This document shows positions 53,792 to 63,135 of a stretch of 64,000 nucleotides of DNA, piece after piece. The position numbers and the translations under genes are program-made. This DNA is from Bacillota bacterium (lineage in GTDB: Bacteria; Vulcanimicrobiota; JAJTBE01). Within the stretch, counting starts at the first letter, position 1. Every line of letters starts with the position of its first letter. The stretch spans positions 1-64,000 of the forward strand of contig JAJTBE010000119.1 in the NCBI GenBank assembly GCA_021287065.1, in the 5' to 3' direction. Below the pieces are notes generated by a model. That model was given only the letters and a program-made list of their open reading frames with translations. It was not told the origin of the DNA and made no database searches.

Positions 53792-55456
53792 TTAAGCGGG
53801 GTTTTCCTGAGGTTTCAGGTCTTCATCCGGTTTTATCTCATCAGACTTTACCTCATCCGGTTTTTCCTTAACTTCTTCGTTTTTGCCGCTTCCATCTTTC
53901 CAGTTTTCATAATCAGGATTTGGCGGAGTAATCCAGATTGCTCTCAACAGATAAATAAGGCAAAGATATTTAACTGCAATCATTCCCTGAAAAATCAGCG
54001 GGAATTTAGCCGGTATAAGCGCTGTCAAATTAGGTATCGCAGAGTAAATGAATTTGAATGGGAAAAGCTCCAGCAGGTTTGAGTAGATGTGCCTGAGTTT
54101 GAAAAGAAATATGACATGTACTATATTGATGATTTCAGCTATATAAAATGCCACATAAAAACCGATTTTTTCCTTTTTATTTCTGAAACTGAAATCGGCA
54201 AGGGCAAGAAACGGCAGCAGATAGAGATTGTACTGGGGTGAATAGATTCTGTCGGTGAGAAGGAACAGAATCATAATTCCTGCCATTCTGTGGGCAAGGG
54301 GGAGGTTCCATTTCTTTCTGAGGAATATAAAATACAGCGATGCATACAGAATCAGGCTTATTTTTCCCATGTGATGGGCATAGGGAGTAAGCTTCGTATG
54401 AATGCCGAACAGAAAACTATTCGAACGAAGGTGGACTTCAGCCCAGTTCTGGATAATAAGCAGAATATTGTTGACAACCCAGAAAACGCACCCGTCGTCA
54501 GTGGATTTTGCATAGTTGTTGGTAATCTGCCACTGGTAAGGGAATTTCCAAGCGCCCCAGTCGGAAATCATAAATGGAACATTGAAAGCAAGCCATACCA
54601 GAATCACTGTGAGGGTAAATGGTATCCTCTTCTTTTTCGGACACTGGAAAAACAACAGCGGTGCAATGAAAAACGGAAATACCTTTAAAGCTCCGCCTAT
54701 GGCGATTACAGATGCACTCAGGTAATATTCTTCCTCGGTGAAGAGGTAGTAAGCCATAATGACGGTAAACACGCTGAGAAAATCAAGATTGTAGAGGCCA
54801 TAGAATAAAAATGTAGGGGCAAGAATCCAGAATACCCAAATTCTCCAGGTTTTTTTGTGGGTGGTCGAAATAATATGATAAGTAATCAGTGTTGAAATAA
54901 GGGCAAAAATTCCGAGAAATACTGACATACCAAGGGTATAACCTTCATAGTTAAGACTCTGGGGTTTGAATTTGAATATAAATTTGAAAAGCATCTGAAT
55001 GCCTGACGGATATTCAACCGGATAAGCAAACCCCTTTTCAAGGTAGTTGTTCCAGCAATACCAGATGTCTCCCGGATATGTGCCGTATTTGTCGCACAAA
55101 AACATGTAAATTTCGTATTTTGATCTGATGTAATACTGGGGGAGAAGAGCCGCCATAGTGCCGAGTGATATAGCCCAGGCATTGTTTATGTAACCTGCAA
55201 GGCGAAGTGTGGCTGTTATCACTGCTATATCAATAAGAAGCATAAAGGGCCAGGGAATGGTAAACAATTCCATTGCCCTGAACCAGCTGAAAAAAAGCAT
55301 AGCTATAATTACAACAGGTGTTGCATTTATCCATAGTTTTCTGTTGTTGAGTAAACGAACCACAGTTTTTCCGAATGAGTTTTCTTTCTCAGTAATTGTA
55401 TTGTTAACTTCCCGGATTTGTTTATTGTTGTTTTCCGGGGAATCTTTCGGGGGCAT
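53792..55456 (-). CDS. Polytopic glycosyltransferase, GT87/DUF2029-like
   Basis: A 554-residue protein. A polar N-terminus (~35 residues) is followed by about ten transmembrane helices, and a charged tail carries a repeated K(P/S)DE pattern. The first large loop has 'YGTYPGDIWYCWNNYLEKG', with an acidic residue typical of GT-C catalytic loops. 'GALKVFPFFIAPLLFF' is the conserved Lys-Pro motif of GT87-type mannosyltransferases. GGAGGAAAT precedes the ATG. It likely builds an envelope glycan with the GT39-like enzyme downstream. Confidence 0.75.
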   Translation of the reverse strand: MPPKDSPENNNKQIREVNNTITEKENSFGKTVVRLLNNRKLWINATPVVIIAMLFFSWFRAMELFTIPWPFMLLIDIAVITATLRLAGYINNAWAISLGTMAALLPQYYIRSKYEIYMFLCDKYGTYPGDIWYCWNNYLEKGFAYPVEYPSGIQMLFKFIFKFKPQSLNYEGYTLGMSVFLGIFALISTLITYHIISTTHKKTWRIWVFWILAPTFLFYGLYNLDFLSVFTVIMAYYLFTEEEYYLSASVIAIGGALKVFPFFIAPLLFFQCPKKKRIPFTLTVILVWLAFNVPFMISDWGAWKFPYQWQITNNYAKSTDDGCVFWVVNNILLIIQNWAEVHLRSNSFLFGIHTKLTPYAHHMGKISLILYASLYFIFLRKKWNLPLAHRMAGIMILFLLTDRIYSPQYNLYLLPFLALADFSFRNKKEKIGFYVAFYIAEIINIVHVIFLFKLRHIYSNLLELFPFKFIYSAIPNLTALIPAKFPLIFQGMIAVKYLCLIYLLRAIWITPPNPDYENWKDGSGKNEEVKEKPDEVKSDEIKPDEDLKPQENPA

Positions 55457-55641
55457 ATTTCCTCCTGAACTGTTTTGTGAAGGTTATTAAGTTTTTTAAA
55501 AAAACAAAAAAACCTTGTATGTTTTTGAACTTTTACAGGTTTTTTAAGATAACGGCAGTATTTTTTAATCTTAGTCCAAATTTGGAGGAATTCGTAACAT
55601 TTCGTGAAAGAATTATGGGTAAAAAAGGAGGGAGCAAAACC

Positions 55642-57195
55642 ATGAATATGGACCACGAAGTAATTGAAATGCTTAGTTCTTTAACAAGGATCAGCACGGA
55701 GCTTCACTCCAGTCAGGATATGCAGAAGGCTCTCGATATTATCTCCAGGGCTGCTTGCGAATCCCTGAAAGTATATGCCTGTACAATCAAAATTTTAAAC
55801 GAACGCAGAAATAAGCTGGATATATTCAGCAATTACGGATTGACAGAGGATTTTATCATAAAAGCCGGACCTTACGGGATGTATAAAAGCCCTGTAAACC
55901 AGAAGGCAATAGAAGGCGAAACCGTTGTAATTGAAAATATCGAAAATTGTGAATATGAACTTCCTCAGGAACTTATTGAGGAGGGTATAAAATCCATCAT
56001 CTGTATTCCCATGAAGTCCGAGGATCTCGTTCTCGGAGTTCTCAGTATTTATCACACATCCCCCCGTGTTCTCGACAAAAAGGAGATGGCTTTCATCAAT
56101 GCACTCACCGTTCAGGGAGCCGTTGCCATCGAATCCCTGAGAAGAAGTAAACGGGTGGAAACCCTGATGAACATTTCCAAAACTGTGGGAATGTCCCTTG
56201 ATCTCAATTATGTAATAAATGAAATAGTTGTTCAGGCGGCAAGAGCTATGAAAGCCAGAGCCGCATCACTCAGGCTTCTGGATGAAACTACAAACAGACT
56301 TGTTTTCAAATCTTCATTCGGACTGAGCAGACATTATCTCGATTTGATACCGAGAACGCTGGAAAACAGCCCTGTTGATGTGACGGTTATGGAAGAGAAA
56401 AAAGTTGTGGAAATTCACGATATGACTGAAGATCCCATCGTTCAGGTTGCAAATGAGGCAAGAGAGGAAGGACTGGTTTCCATGCTCTGCAGCCCTCTTC
56501 TCATTCAGGATAAATCAATCGGAATTCTCAAAATTTATACCGCAACCAAGACCACTTTCTCCGAGGAAGAGAAAAACTTCCTTATGGCTATGTCTGAATT
56601 GTGCGCTATCGCTATCCGCAATGCCTCTCTTTACGAAAAACTTCATTCCACATATCTGGTGAGCAGCTCTTTCTCATCAACCATCGAGCTGGACAGGGTG
56701 ATGGAGTTAATAACCATCCATTCATGCGATTATCTCAATGCTCTTGGCGCCCAGCTTCTTCTGTGGGATCACGAGAAAAACCGTTTTGCGGGAAGATCCA
56801 TTTATAAGGTAAGAGAAGAGTTTGTAAACTCAATCAATATGAATAAAGCCTGGAGCGCCCTTGAAGGTATAAAAGGCAATACCATCGTCATCAGCAATCT
56901 TGATGAGGATGAAAGAATCGTCTTCAAAGAAGCGGCTCTGAAAGAGGATATCCACTCACTGGTGAGCGTGCCTCTTAAATCAATGGACAGAACTATCGGC
57001 GTACTGCAGGTTTACTGCAAACAGCCCCGCAATTTCAGCTCTGATGAAATTGAATTCTTAACAGTCCTTGCAAACCATGGAGCTATCTCCATCGAAAATG
57101 CAAAACTTCATACCCACTTCAAGAGTAAATATGAAGATCTCGTGGACGACATTTATGTCTGGCACGACTGGACAAGTTATGTTATAAGGGAATAG
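55642..57195 (+). CDS. Triple-GAF domain protein
   Basis: A 517-residue soluble protein made of three GAF domains in tandem, about residues 10-170, 175-345 and 350-505. Each has the GAF pattern: 'SIICIPMKSEDLVLGVLSIY', 'VSMLCSPLLIQDKSIGILKIY' and 'HSLVSVPLKSMDRTIGVLQVY'. No kinase, cyclase or DNA-binding output domain follows, so it must signal through a partner. GGAGGGAG precedes the ATG at 55642; a frame from 55477 has no ribosome site. The ligand is unknown; candidates are cyclic nucleotides, haem or small metabolites. Confidence 0.9.
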   Translation: MNMDHEVIEMLSSLTRISTELHSSQDMQKALDIISRAACESLKVYACTIKILNERRNKLDIFSNYGLTEDFIIKAGPYGMYKSPVNQKAIEGETVVIENIENCEYELPQELIEEGIKSIICIPMKSEDLVLGVLSIYHTSPRVLDKKEMAFINALTVQGAVAIESLRRSKRVETLMNISKTVGMSLDLNYVINEIVVQAARAMKARAASLRLLDETTNRLVFKSSFGLSRHYLDLIPRTLENSPVDVTVMEEKKVVEIHDMTEDPIVQVANEAREEGLVSMLCSPLLIQDKSIGILKIYTATKTTFSEEEKNFLMAMSELCAIAIRNASLYEKLHSTYLVSSSFSSTIELDRVMELITIHSCDYLNALGAQLLLWDHEKNRFAGRSIYKVREEFVNSINMNKAWSALEGIKGNTIVISNLDEDERIVFKEAALKEDIHSLVSVPLKSMDRTIGVLQVYCKQPRNFSSDEIEFLTVLANHGAISIENAKLHTHFKSKYEDLVDDIYVWHDWTSYVIRE

Positions 57196-57247
57196 CCTGA
57201 TTCAAGGCGTTCTTCTGAATAATCGTAAAAGGAAGTAGTCCGGAAAA

Positions 57248-58111
57248 TTGAAAACTTCGTTTTTATGTCTGGGCTGTATGGCCCGGGTGCTGTCCCTTCT
57301 GGTAACCAATTCATGCAATAATGAAATCGAAAGGGCTGATGTTTATAAACAGGCCCTTTCTTTACTTTCAAAGGATCCTCTGGAAGAATCACCGGTGGTT
57401 GTCTATAACAGAATTCTGAATCATGTTATAGAAGTTACCGGAAAATCAGATCCTTTCCTTGAAAGAAAACAGGCAAGAAACCAACTGGCAAAAACACTTC
57501 TGCCGGTCCTTGAAAGATATCTTGAAAAAGAAGAAGACAAACTTCACGGAGCGTTAAAGGCAGCGTCCGCAGGAAATATACTTGATGCAGTTGCCGTAGG
57601 AAATGATTCCCTTGTGCACGAAGCTATCAGGCAGGTGTTTGAAAAAGGATTTGTCCGTGACAGCTATCAGGCTTTTGCGGAAAAACTTGAAAAATCGGTG
57701 AATGTATTTTACATAGGTGACAATTCGGGTGAAATTATATTTGATTCGATTCTTGTAAAATATCTGCACCAAAAAGGGAAAAAAATTACATTCTGCGTCC
57801 GGGGCACTCCCGCTATGGATGACGCCCTTGTCGGCGATTTCTATGATGCAGGTCTCGAAAGGTATTGCGATTGTGTTGATACCGGAGGCGGCTGGCTCGG
57901 TTATATCCCGGAACTGGTCCCTGAAAAGACAAAGGCTGTGTTTGAAGAAGCAGATGTAATCATAGCAAAGGGAATGGGGAATTTCGAAGCTATGTATGAA
58001 ATTCCCGATGAAAGAATATTCTTTGCATTTAAAGCTAAGTGTGATTTTATATCACAAATTGCAGGAGTAAATACCGGTGATTTTTGCTTTTTGCAGGGAG
58101 GAAAGATTTAG
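57248..58111 (+). CDS. DUF89/ARMT1-family damage-control phosphatase-like protein
   Basis: A 287-residue protein. The metal-site motif 'YIGDNSGEIIFDSIL' and later 'ADVIIAKGMGNFEAM' are those of DUF89 proteins, as is the N-terminal 'CLGCMARVLSLL'. Because this Cys pair is conserved, the TTG at 57248 is needed as start. Family members are metal-dependent phosphatases thought to remove damaged sugar or cofactor phosphates. It lies 52 bases after the GAF gene and ends before a strong terminator. Confidence 0.85.
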   Translation: MKTSFLCLGCMARVLSLLVTNSCNNEIERADVYKQALSLLSKDPLEESPVVVYNRILNHVIEVTGKSDPFLERKQARNQLAKTLLPVLERYLEKEEDKLHGALKAASAGNILDAVAVGNDSLVHEAIRQVFEKGFVRDSYQAFAEKLEKSVNVFYIGDNSGEIIFDSILVKYLHQKGKKITFCVRGTPAMDDALVGDFYDAGLERYCDCVDTGGGWLGYIPELVPEKTKAVFEEADVIIAKGMGNFEAMYEIPDERIFFAFKAKCDFISQIAGVNTGDFCFLQGGKI

Positions 58112-58125
58112 TATAGAATAATCTA

Positions 58126-58170
58126 ACTTGCAGGTTTTTTTATTATTATGTTTAAACCTGCAAGTATTTT
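58126..58170 (+). terminator. Terminator of the GAF-DUF89 unit
   Basis: ACTTGCAGGTTT (58126-58137) and AAACCTGCAAGT (58154-58165) form a perfect 12-bp stem, followed by ATTTT. Confidence 0.75.
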
Positions 58171-58220
58171 GGCGAGATATAGTGTAAATAAATAAACTGC
58201 AAGATGTCAGGAGGAGCGAT

Positions 58221-58481
58221 ATGAGTCTTCGTATTCCTAAAGAGCGAAGGGAAGTTGTGGTTTTTACCAGAAACCACAAAATCGAGGGGGAAATGTATCT
58301 TTTGATGGATTCGAGAATCTCCGACGAACTGAATGTTCGGGTCAGGGAGTTTATTCCCATAACCAACGCGAAGATATATACCCTCAACGGAGACAGCCTT
58401 CTTTACACTACGGACTTTATTACGGTTAATAAGCACTCTATTGATCTGGTGCTTACCAAACCGGCGCCCGGCGAAATATAG
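58221..58481 (+). CDS. Small conserved protein, DUF6812-like
   Basis: An 86-residue soluble protein: 'KIEGEMYLLMDSRISDELN', 'REFIPITNAKIYTLNGDSLL' and 'DFITVNKHSIDLVL'. The pattern is that of small bacterial proteins grouped as DUF6812, but the match is from memory of pattern only. AGGAGGAGC precedes its ATG. It starts a new unit with the zinc-ribbon gene downstream. Confidence 0.7.
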   Translation: MSLRIPKERREVVVFTRNHKIEGEMYLLMDSRISDELNVRVREFIPITNAKIYTLNGDSLLYTTDFITVNKHSIDLVLTKPAPGEI

Positions 58482-58527
58482 CAGACTTCGCCCGGAAAAG
58501 TCCAAATCCGGAATTTTGGAGGAAATA

Positions 58528-58860
58528 ATGCCTATTTACTGCTACAAATGTTTCGACTGCAATCATTACGAAGAGGTAATGCAGAAAATCAGCGATACAC
58601 CTCTTGATACATGCCCGGAATGCGGAGGAAATTTTAAACGCGTCATCAGAAGCGTTGGTGTAATTTTCAAAGGCTCCGGCTTCCATGTTAATGACTATAA
58701 AAGCAAAAATTCTGCGCTGAAAGATGCTGAACCTGAAAAGAAAACTGAATCCGCTTCAGTTGAAAAGGTTGAAAAGAAGGATGAAAAGCCTGCTTCAGCA
58801 CCTAAGACAGAAACCAAAGAGAAGACTTCCGGCAGCGGTGATAAAAAAGATGCAGCCTGA
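58528..58860 (+). CDS. FmdB-type zinc-ribbon protein
   Basis: A 110-residue protein. The opening MPIYCYKCFDC and the second pair CPECGG are the four-Cys FmdB/putative-regulator zinc ribbon, and 'IFKGSGFHVNDY' is its usual continuation. The last ~50 residues are a Lys/Glu/Ser-rich tail. GGAGGAAAT fixes the ATG at 58528. Members are found in many bacteria with poorly known regulatory roles. Confidence 0.9.
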   Translation: MPIYCYKCFDCNHYEEVMQKISDTPLDTCPECGGNFKRVIRSVGVIFKGSGFHVNDYKSKNSALKDAEPEKKTESASVEKVEKKDEKPASAPKTETKEKTSGSGDKKDAA

Positions 58861-58880
58861 GGTCTGCGGAAAGAATATGA

Positions 58881-59726
58881 ATGTTTGATTTGATTTCACA
58901 TCTTGCTTCCCAGCTTTTTGTCAATGGTGTTTCCCTCGAACTGGGAAATACCGGAAAAAGCGGCCATATCGCCCTCCATCTCAAAGATTTTTTGATAAGA
59001 AACGGCTCCGGCAGCGGGATTATCATTGATGATCTGTCCGTTTACATAGAGAATCTCCAGGCCGACGGAATGGCGCCTGATTTTAATAAAGCTTCATACA
59101 TAGTTGAAAAACTCGGTGTTATTATATCAGAAACATGGCTCAACGATATTCTTCGTATGGATAAAGAACTTGAACAGTACGGAATTCATAACCTGCGGGT
59201 TAAAATTACCGGTGAGAAGTTCTCGATAATCGGAACATTCAAAAAAGTTGTATCCATAGGATTTTCCATCGATCTGAAATTTATGGTGGAAAAAAATATT
59301 ATTCTTGTCAACTTCGACCGCTTCTGGGCGGGAGACCTCCTCCCTCTTCCGAGGGGAACACAGAAACTTATCCTCGGAATCATCCAGAAAAGAATTGACA
59401 AGGGCGAGATGGTTATGAAAGGGATAAAGTTCAGAGAGAACTTTATCATTATAGATCCCCTTTCGTTCATACCTGTTGATCTTTATGTTGACATAAAGGG
59501 AATAGCCCTGAAAGACGGCTATATCGGGTTAAGATGCGAAACCGACAGGGAACAATACCTCACTGCCATCGAAAGAAAAAAGCTCGAATCGGAAAACGGA
59601 GAGAATGAGACTTCCGCTGAAAACAGTCCGGACAGTGTGGTTCTCCCCGGGAGTCTTGAGGATGTAGCCGGAAAAATCGGCAAAAATACCGGTAAGAATG
59701 TTACCGTTAAGGAATCTGCAGGTTAA
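58881..59726 (+). CDS. Conserved protein of unknown function
   Basis: A 281-residue protein without signal peptide or membrane helix. It alternates beta strands and amphipathic helices ('FSIIGTFKKVVSIGFSIDLKF', 'LLPLPRGTQKLILGIIQKRID', 'VDLYVDIKGIALKDGYIGL'). The paired long strands resemble lipid-binding DUF2993/TULIP-type domains, but I cannot confirm this. The last 50 residues are charged and low-complexity. It follows the zinc-ribbon gene by 20 bases and is probably co-transcribed. Confidence 0.65.
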   Translation: MFDLISHLASQLFVNGVSLELGNTGKSGHIALHLKDFLIRNGSGSGIIIDDLSVYIENLQADGMAPDFNKASYIVEKLGVIISETWLNDILRMDKELEQYGIHNLRVKITGEKFSIIGTFKKVVSIGFSIDLKFMVEKNIILVNFDRFWAGDLLPLPRGTQKLILGIIQKRIDKGEMVMKGIKFRENFIIIDPLSFIPVDLYVDIKGIALKDGYIGLRCETDREQYLTAIERKKLESENGENETSAENSPDSVVLPGSLEDVAGKIGKNTGKNVTVKESAG

Positions 59727-59888
59727 AAGGCTAACAGCTTTCCGGAAATTCAACATCAGGTAAAAATTGCACAAAAACAGCCTGATTTGCATCAATAAAG
59801 CATAAAATTGTTTAAATGTGGAGAAATTCTCTGCATTTTTTATGTGGAAATTAAAATATCTTAATAATAATTTTTTTGATTCAAATTA

Positions 59889-59897
59889 TGTTATAAT
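59889..59897 (+). promoter_or_regulatory. Putative extended -10 promoter of the pilin operon
   Basis: TG-T-TATAAT is a full extended -10. The expected transcript start is near 59904, about 70 bases before the first pilin-like gene, which places the C11 tract in the leader. Confidence 0.55.
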
Positions 59898-59930
59898 GTA
59901 AACAATATCTAAATCAAGTATCGATACATA

Positions 59931-59951
59931 TTTTCCCCCCCCCCCTTTTTT
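59931..59951 (+). repeat. T4-C11-T6 homopolymer tract in the pilin operon leader
   Basis: Eleven C residues (59935-59945) flanked by four and six T residues lie between the putative promoter and the start codon at 59973. Tracts of this length are prone to slipped-strand length change. The site is in the leader, so a change would alter expression and not reading frame. Confidence 0.8.
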
Positions 59952-59972
59952 AATTCTATTTACGGAAGTCAG

Positions 59973-60404
59973 ATGAAGCGACAATACGGCTACACACTTG
60001 CAGAAGTAATCCTTGCGCTGGGATTCATAACCTGTGTCATTTTGTATTGTTTTCTCATTCTGTCCCATAGTTATTCAATCATCAGATCTACTGAAGAAGA
60101 CCTTGTCGCAGTAAATCTTGCAAATCAGCAGATGGAATTCTTCCGCTCAGGTTTTGCAAGAGTCCCACCTATAGGAGGTCCCTATGATTACAATAATGTT
60201 CCCGAAGGATACAATAATGTAAACCTTGTGCCTCCGACGAATGTGAAAAACCGCGTATTTATAGTAAAATCTACTGTTGCCGCTGTCCCCGGTTGCGATC
60301 CCGAAGTGATCAGGCATGTTACCGTCGAAGTTCTCAGGCAGGGCGGACCGGGAGGCTATCTTCCCAGAAAACTTGTGATTGACAGCTATATTAGAAAAAA
60401 TTGA
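59973..60404 (+). CDS. Prepilin-type N-methylation domain protein (PilV/GspI-like)
   Basis: A 143-residue protein. The type IV prepilin cleavage site is YG-YTLAEVILALG, with Glu at +5 of the mature chain, followed by a hydrophobic helix. The remainder is a short globular domain ('EDLVAVNLANQQMEFFRSG'), typical of minor pseudopilins of the PilV/GspI kind. ACGGAAG precedes the ATG. It is the first of three pilin-like genes, which would be cleaved by a PilD-type peptidase not seen here. Confidence 0.85.
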   Translation: MKRQYGYTLAEVILALGFITCVILYCFLILSHSYSIIRSTEEDLVAVNLANQQMEFFRSGFARVPPIGGPYDYNNVPEGYNNVNLVPPTNVKNRVFIVKSTVAAVPGCDPEVIRHVTVEVLRQGGPGGYLPRKLVIDSYIRKN

Positions 60405-60419
60405 TGATGTGATATTTTC

Positions 60420-61124
60420 ATGAAACCAAAGACATCCGGAAATTGCGGGAAACATCGCATATCAGGCATGAGTCTGGTTGAAATTATGGTCGTCCTGCTG
60501 TTATGGATGATAGTTCTCGGTGCCCTTTATATGATTCTGATTCAGGGGTCGGTTATTTTCAAACGGGGGGAAAAAAATGTTGAAGCTCAGCAACAGGCTA
60601 TGCTTGCAATGACCGCCCTCGATAACTGTATGAGAGAATCAAGCTTCAAATCCGTAATGTTCCGTGAAGTCAGCAATAAAGACTATGTCTATGCCGATTT
60701 TCCCATAGACAGGGTCATGTCGGTTAAGGCAGTATGCTGCCTTTCAGCCAAAGACAACAACAACGCATTCATTTATAATGAAGCATCAGGCCTGCCTATG
60801 TGGCAGAAATACACAGAGTTTTATCTGGTTGATCAGGATACGGTAAATAATATCCACAGATACAAACTCTACATGAAAAGCTTCAATCCCTCTGGTTCGG
60901 GGTTTCCGTCGCCTGTGGTTAAAGTGCCGGAATCAGAATGGATTACAAATACTATTTCTACTGTTTCTGATGCAAAACTGATTGCGAGAAATATTATCAG
61001 AATCGACTTTCAGGATCCTTCCCTGAACCAGATTGAATTTACGGTAGTCAGCAATGTGGATTTACAAAAAGATGGAAGGTACGAAGAATCGAAGATGTCC
61101 CAGAGAGTATTTTTCCGTAACTGA
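60420..61124 (+). CDS. Prepilin-type N-methylation domain protein (PilW/GspJ-like)
   Basis: A 234-residue protein. After a 16-residue basic leader the cleavage site is SG-MSLVEIMVVLLLWMIV, with Glu at +5. The C-terminal domain is typical in length for PilW/GspJ minor pilins. It follows the first pilin-like gene by 15 bases. Confidence 0.85.
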   Translation: MKPKTSGNCGKHRISGMSLVEIMVVLLLWMIVLGALYMILIQGSVIFKRGEKNVEAQQQAMLAMTALDNCMRESSFKSVMFREVSNKDYVYADFPIDRVMSVKAVCCLSAKDNNNAFIYNEASGLPMWQKYTEFYLVDQDTVNNIHRYKLYMKSFNPSGSGFPSPVVKVPESEWITNTISTVSDAKLIARNIIRIDFQDPSLNQIEFTVVSNVDLQKDGRYEESKMSQRVFFRN

Positions 61125-61143
61125 GTGAGTGGGAGTTTTTATT

Positions 61144-63120
61144 ATGAAAATAATACGGGAAGAAAAAGGTATGGTGCTGGTATATGCTATGATGATTGCC
61201 GTTATTATGGCGCTTATCTGTGTGTCAATCAGTTCTTTTTCTGCTGAAAATTTCGATCTCGCCACCCATGCCAGATACAGAATCTCTGCGCTCCAGACTG
61301 CAGAAGCTGGAATTGCAAGGGCTATTTATGAAGTCAACTCAGGAACCGAATGGTCTTCATGGACAGGCGACCCGTTTCAGAACCCCCTTTCAGGTAGTTT
61401 TCCAGGCTCAAACTCAGGCTTTAATGTTTATATCATCAGCAATCTGGACGCCAAAAAGACAAAATCAGGATACAACGGCGAGATTATACCGCCAAAATCA
61501 GCTCAGATTGTTTCCATAGGTGAAGCTGGCCCTCAGCATAGAAAAGTAAAGAGAACCCTTATATGTCTCCTCAGAATCTCAGTTATGGACGCTTATGCCT
61601 GTGCAACAACAGGCAGCCTGAATGCAGTAAACGGCGACCTGCTGGTAGATGGAATAGACAGTGTAGCTACATGGAATAATATTGCCGGAAATGTCCATTC
61701 CAATATGGTTACATCCGACAACAGCTTTGTCTGGAATGGCAAAGGTCTTTACGAATGCGATATCAGCGGCAAGGTTACCACAATTTCCAATTCTAATACA
61801 GTCCATTTCTATAAAGATGATAATGTTTCATATACAAAATCCTTCAATGTTCAGGGCAGTACAAATGTCAATCTCCCTCCGCCTCTTCAGGATATGCTTC
61901 CCCCTAAGAATATGAGCTCCCTTTGTGATTTACCTGCCCCTGACAAAGACGGCAATATCGTTCTTCAGGAAGGTAAAAGTTACAAGTTTCTGGGTGATGG
62001 AACAAACAGCCTGAAAATAACCGGAAAGCTTATTATGAATAATGCCAAACTCTATGTTACAAACGGCGATTTAGTAGTCAGCGGAGGTCTTGAAGGAGAG
62101 GGCATTCTTTCTGTTTCCGGCTACATCAAACAGGAAAATGCAACTATCTGGAAATGGGACGAACGAAACTTTGTGGGCACAGTTGAAGAAGTGGTTAATA
62201 CATATTATGAACCGCCGCCCCCTCCTCCACATAAACAGTATGGCAAAAACAGGGAAATTTCCGAGGTTATGGGAGTTTCATTTTCCCAGAAGCCTCTGGA
62301 TACCGCAGATGATCATGGTGACATTTCCCTCGACCCCAACAGCTATCCTCCGGGAACCAAAATAGACCAGAAACCTACCGGAGATACTTATACTTTCAGG
62401 GATAAGTATTATAACGGCAACAACTGGAGCACAAGCCAGCCTGCATCAGACGGCGGCAAATGGATAAGTATTCATTGGGAATATGATGTATATGAAACCG
62501 TGGCGAGAAAATATGAAGTAAGCATATCAAGGCCCGTCAATGCAACAATTTCCGGCGGTGTTGATTTTGATACCAACAATCTCGGCGGAGCTGCCATATA
62601 TACCCAGGGGCTGCTCACAGTCAACGGAACCGAAAATGACCTTGTTCTTTCGCAGATGATGGCAGCTATAAAGGAAAAAGCCCAAACAGATATAAAAAAT
62701 GGAAATGCAAGCCCAAGCACCACTATTTCAGAATATCTGAAAGACGATATGACTGTTACGGTAAACGGAACAGTGTATAAACTTACTGGTATTCAGGAAT
62801 GGATAGACGCTCATCCTTCACTGAAATATAAAACCCTTGAAAACCTAACCGAAGACAACTCGGTTGTGCTGAGTGCAATTTCTCAGTATCTTACCCACTA
62901 TTTATATTTTCAGGGTGTGATATATTCGGAAGGAGGTTTGTCGGCAAAAGGGAAAATAAAAATCATCGGGGGAATCGTCGTCAGGAATACCGATCCCAGA
63001 GCATCCATCAACCTTGCAAAGGGAGCGGTTATAACCTGTAATGGCGAGTATATGAGCATTTTTAAGCAATATACGAAAAACCCTCTGTTTGAGCCGACTG
63101 CCTGGCACGAAGTATATTAA
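61144..63120 (+). CDS. Large PilX-like pilus assembly protein
   Basis: About 658 residues from the ATG at 61144, which has GGGAG at 8 bases. The N-terminus 'EKGMVLVYAMMIAVIMALI' and 'HARYRISALQTAEAGIARAIYEV' is the PilX pattern, without the usual prepilin Glu. The rest contains beta-rich repeats typical of long PilX proteins ('KLIMNNAKLYVTNGDLVVSGG', 'GAAIYTQGLLTVNG', 'GVIYSEGGLSAKGKIKIIGG' in pattern) and a polyproline stretch (YEPPPPPPHKQ). PilX, PilV and PilW usually form the tip-priming complex of type IV pili or pseudopili. Confidence 0.8.
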   Translation: MKIIREEKGMVLVYAMMIAVIMALICVSISSFSAENFDLATHARYRISALQTAEAGIARAIYEVNSGTEWSSWTGDPFQNPLSGSFPGSNSGFNVYIISNLDAKKTKSGYNGEIIPPKSAQIVSIGEAGPQHRKVKRTLICLLRISVMDAYACATTGSLNAVNGDLLVDGIDSVATWNNIAGNVHSNMVTSDNSFVWNGKGLYECDISGKVTTISNSNTVHFYKDDNVSYTKSFNVQGSTNVNLPPPLQDMLPPKNMSSLCDLPAPDKDGNIVLQEGKSYKFLGDGTNSLKITGKLIMNNAKLYVTNGDLVVSGGLEGEGILSVSGYIKQENATIWKWDERNFVGTVEEVVNTYYEPPPPPPHKQYGKNREISEVMGVSFSQKPLDTADDHGDISLDPNSYPPGTKIDQKPTGDTYTFRDKYYNGNNWSTSQPASDGGKWISIHWEYDVYETVARKYEVSISRPVNATISGGVDFDTNNLGGAAIYTQGLLTVNGTENDLVLSQMMAAIKEKAQTDIKNGNASPSTTISEYLKDDMTVTVNGTVYKLTGIQEWIDAHPSLKYKTLENLTEDNSVVLSAISQYLTHYLYFQGVIYSEGGLSAKGKIKIIGGIVVRNTDPRASINLAKGAVITCNGEYMSIFKQYTKNPLFEPTAWHEVY

Positions 63121-63135
63121 AACAGGTTAGGTTGA

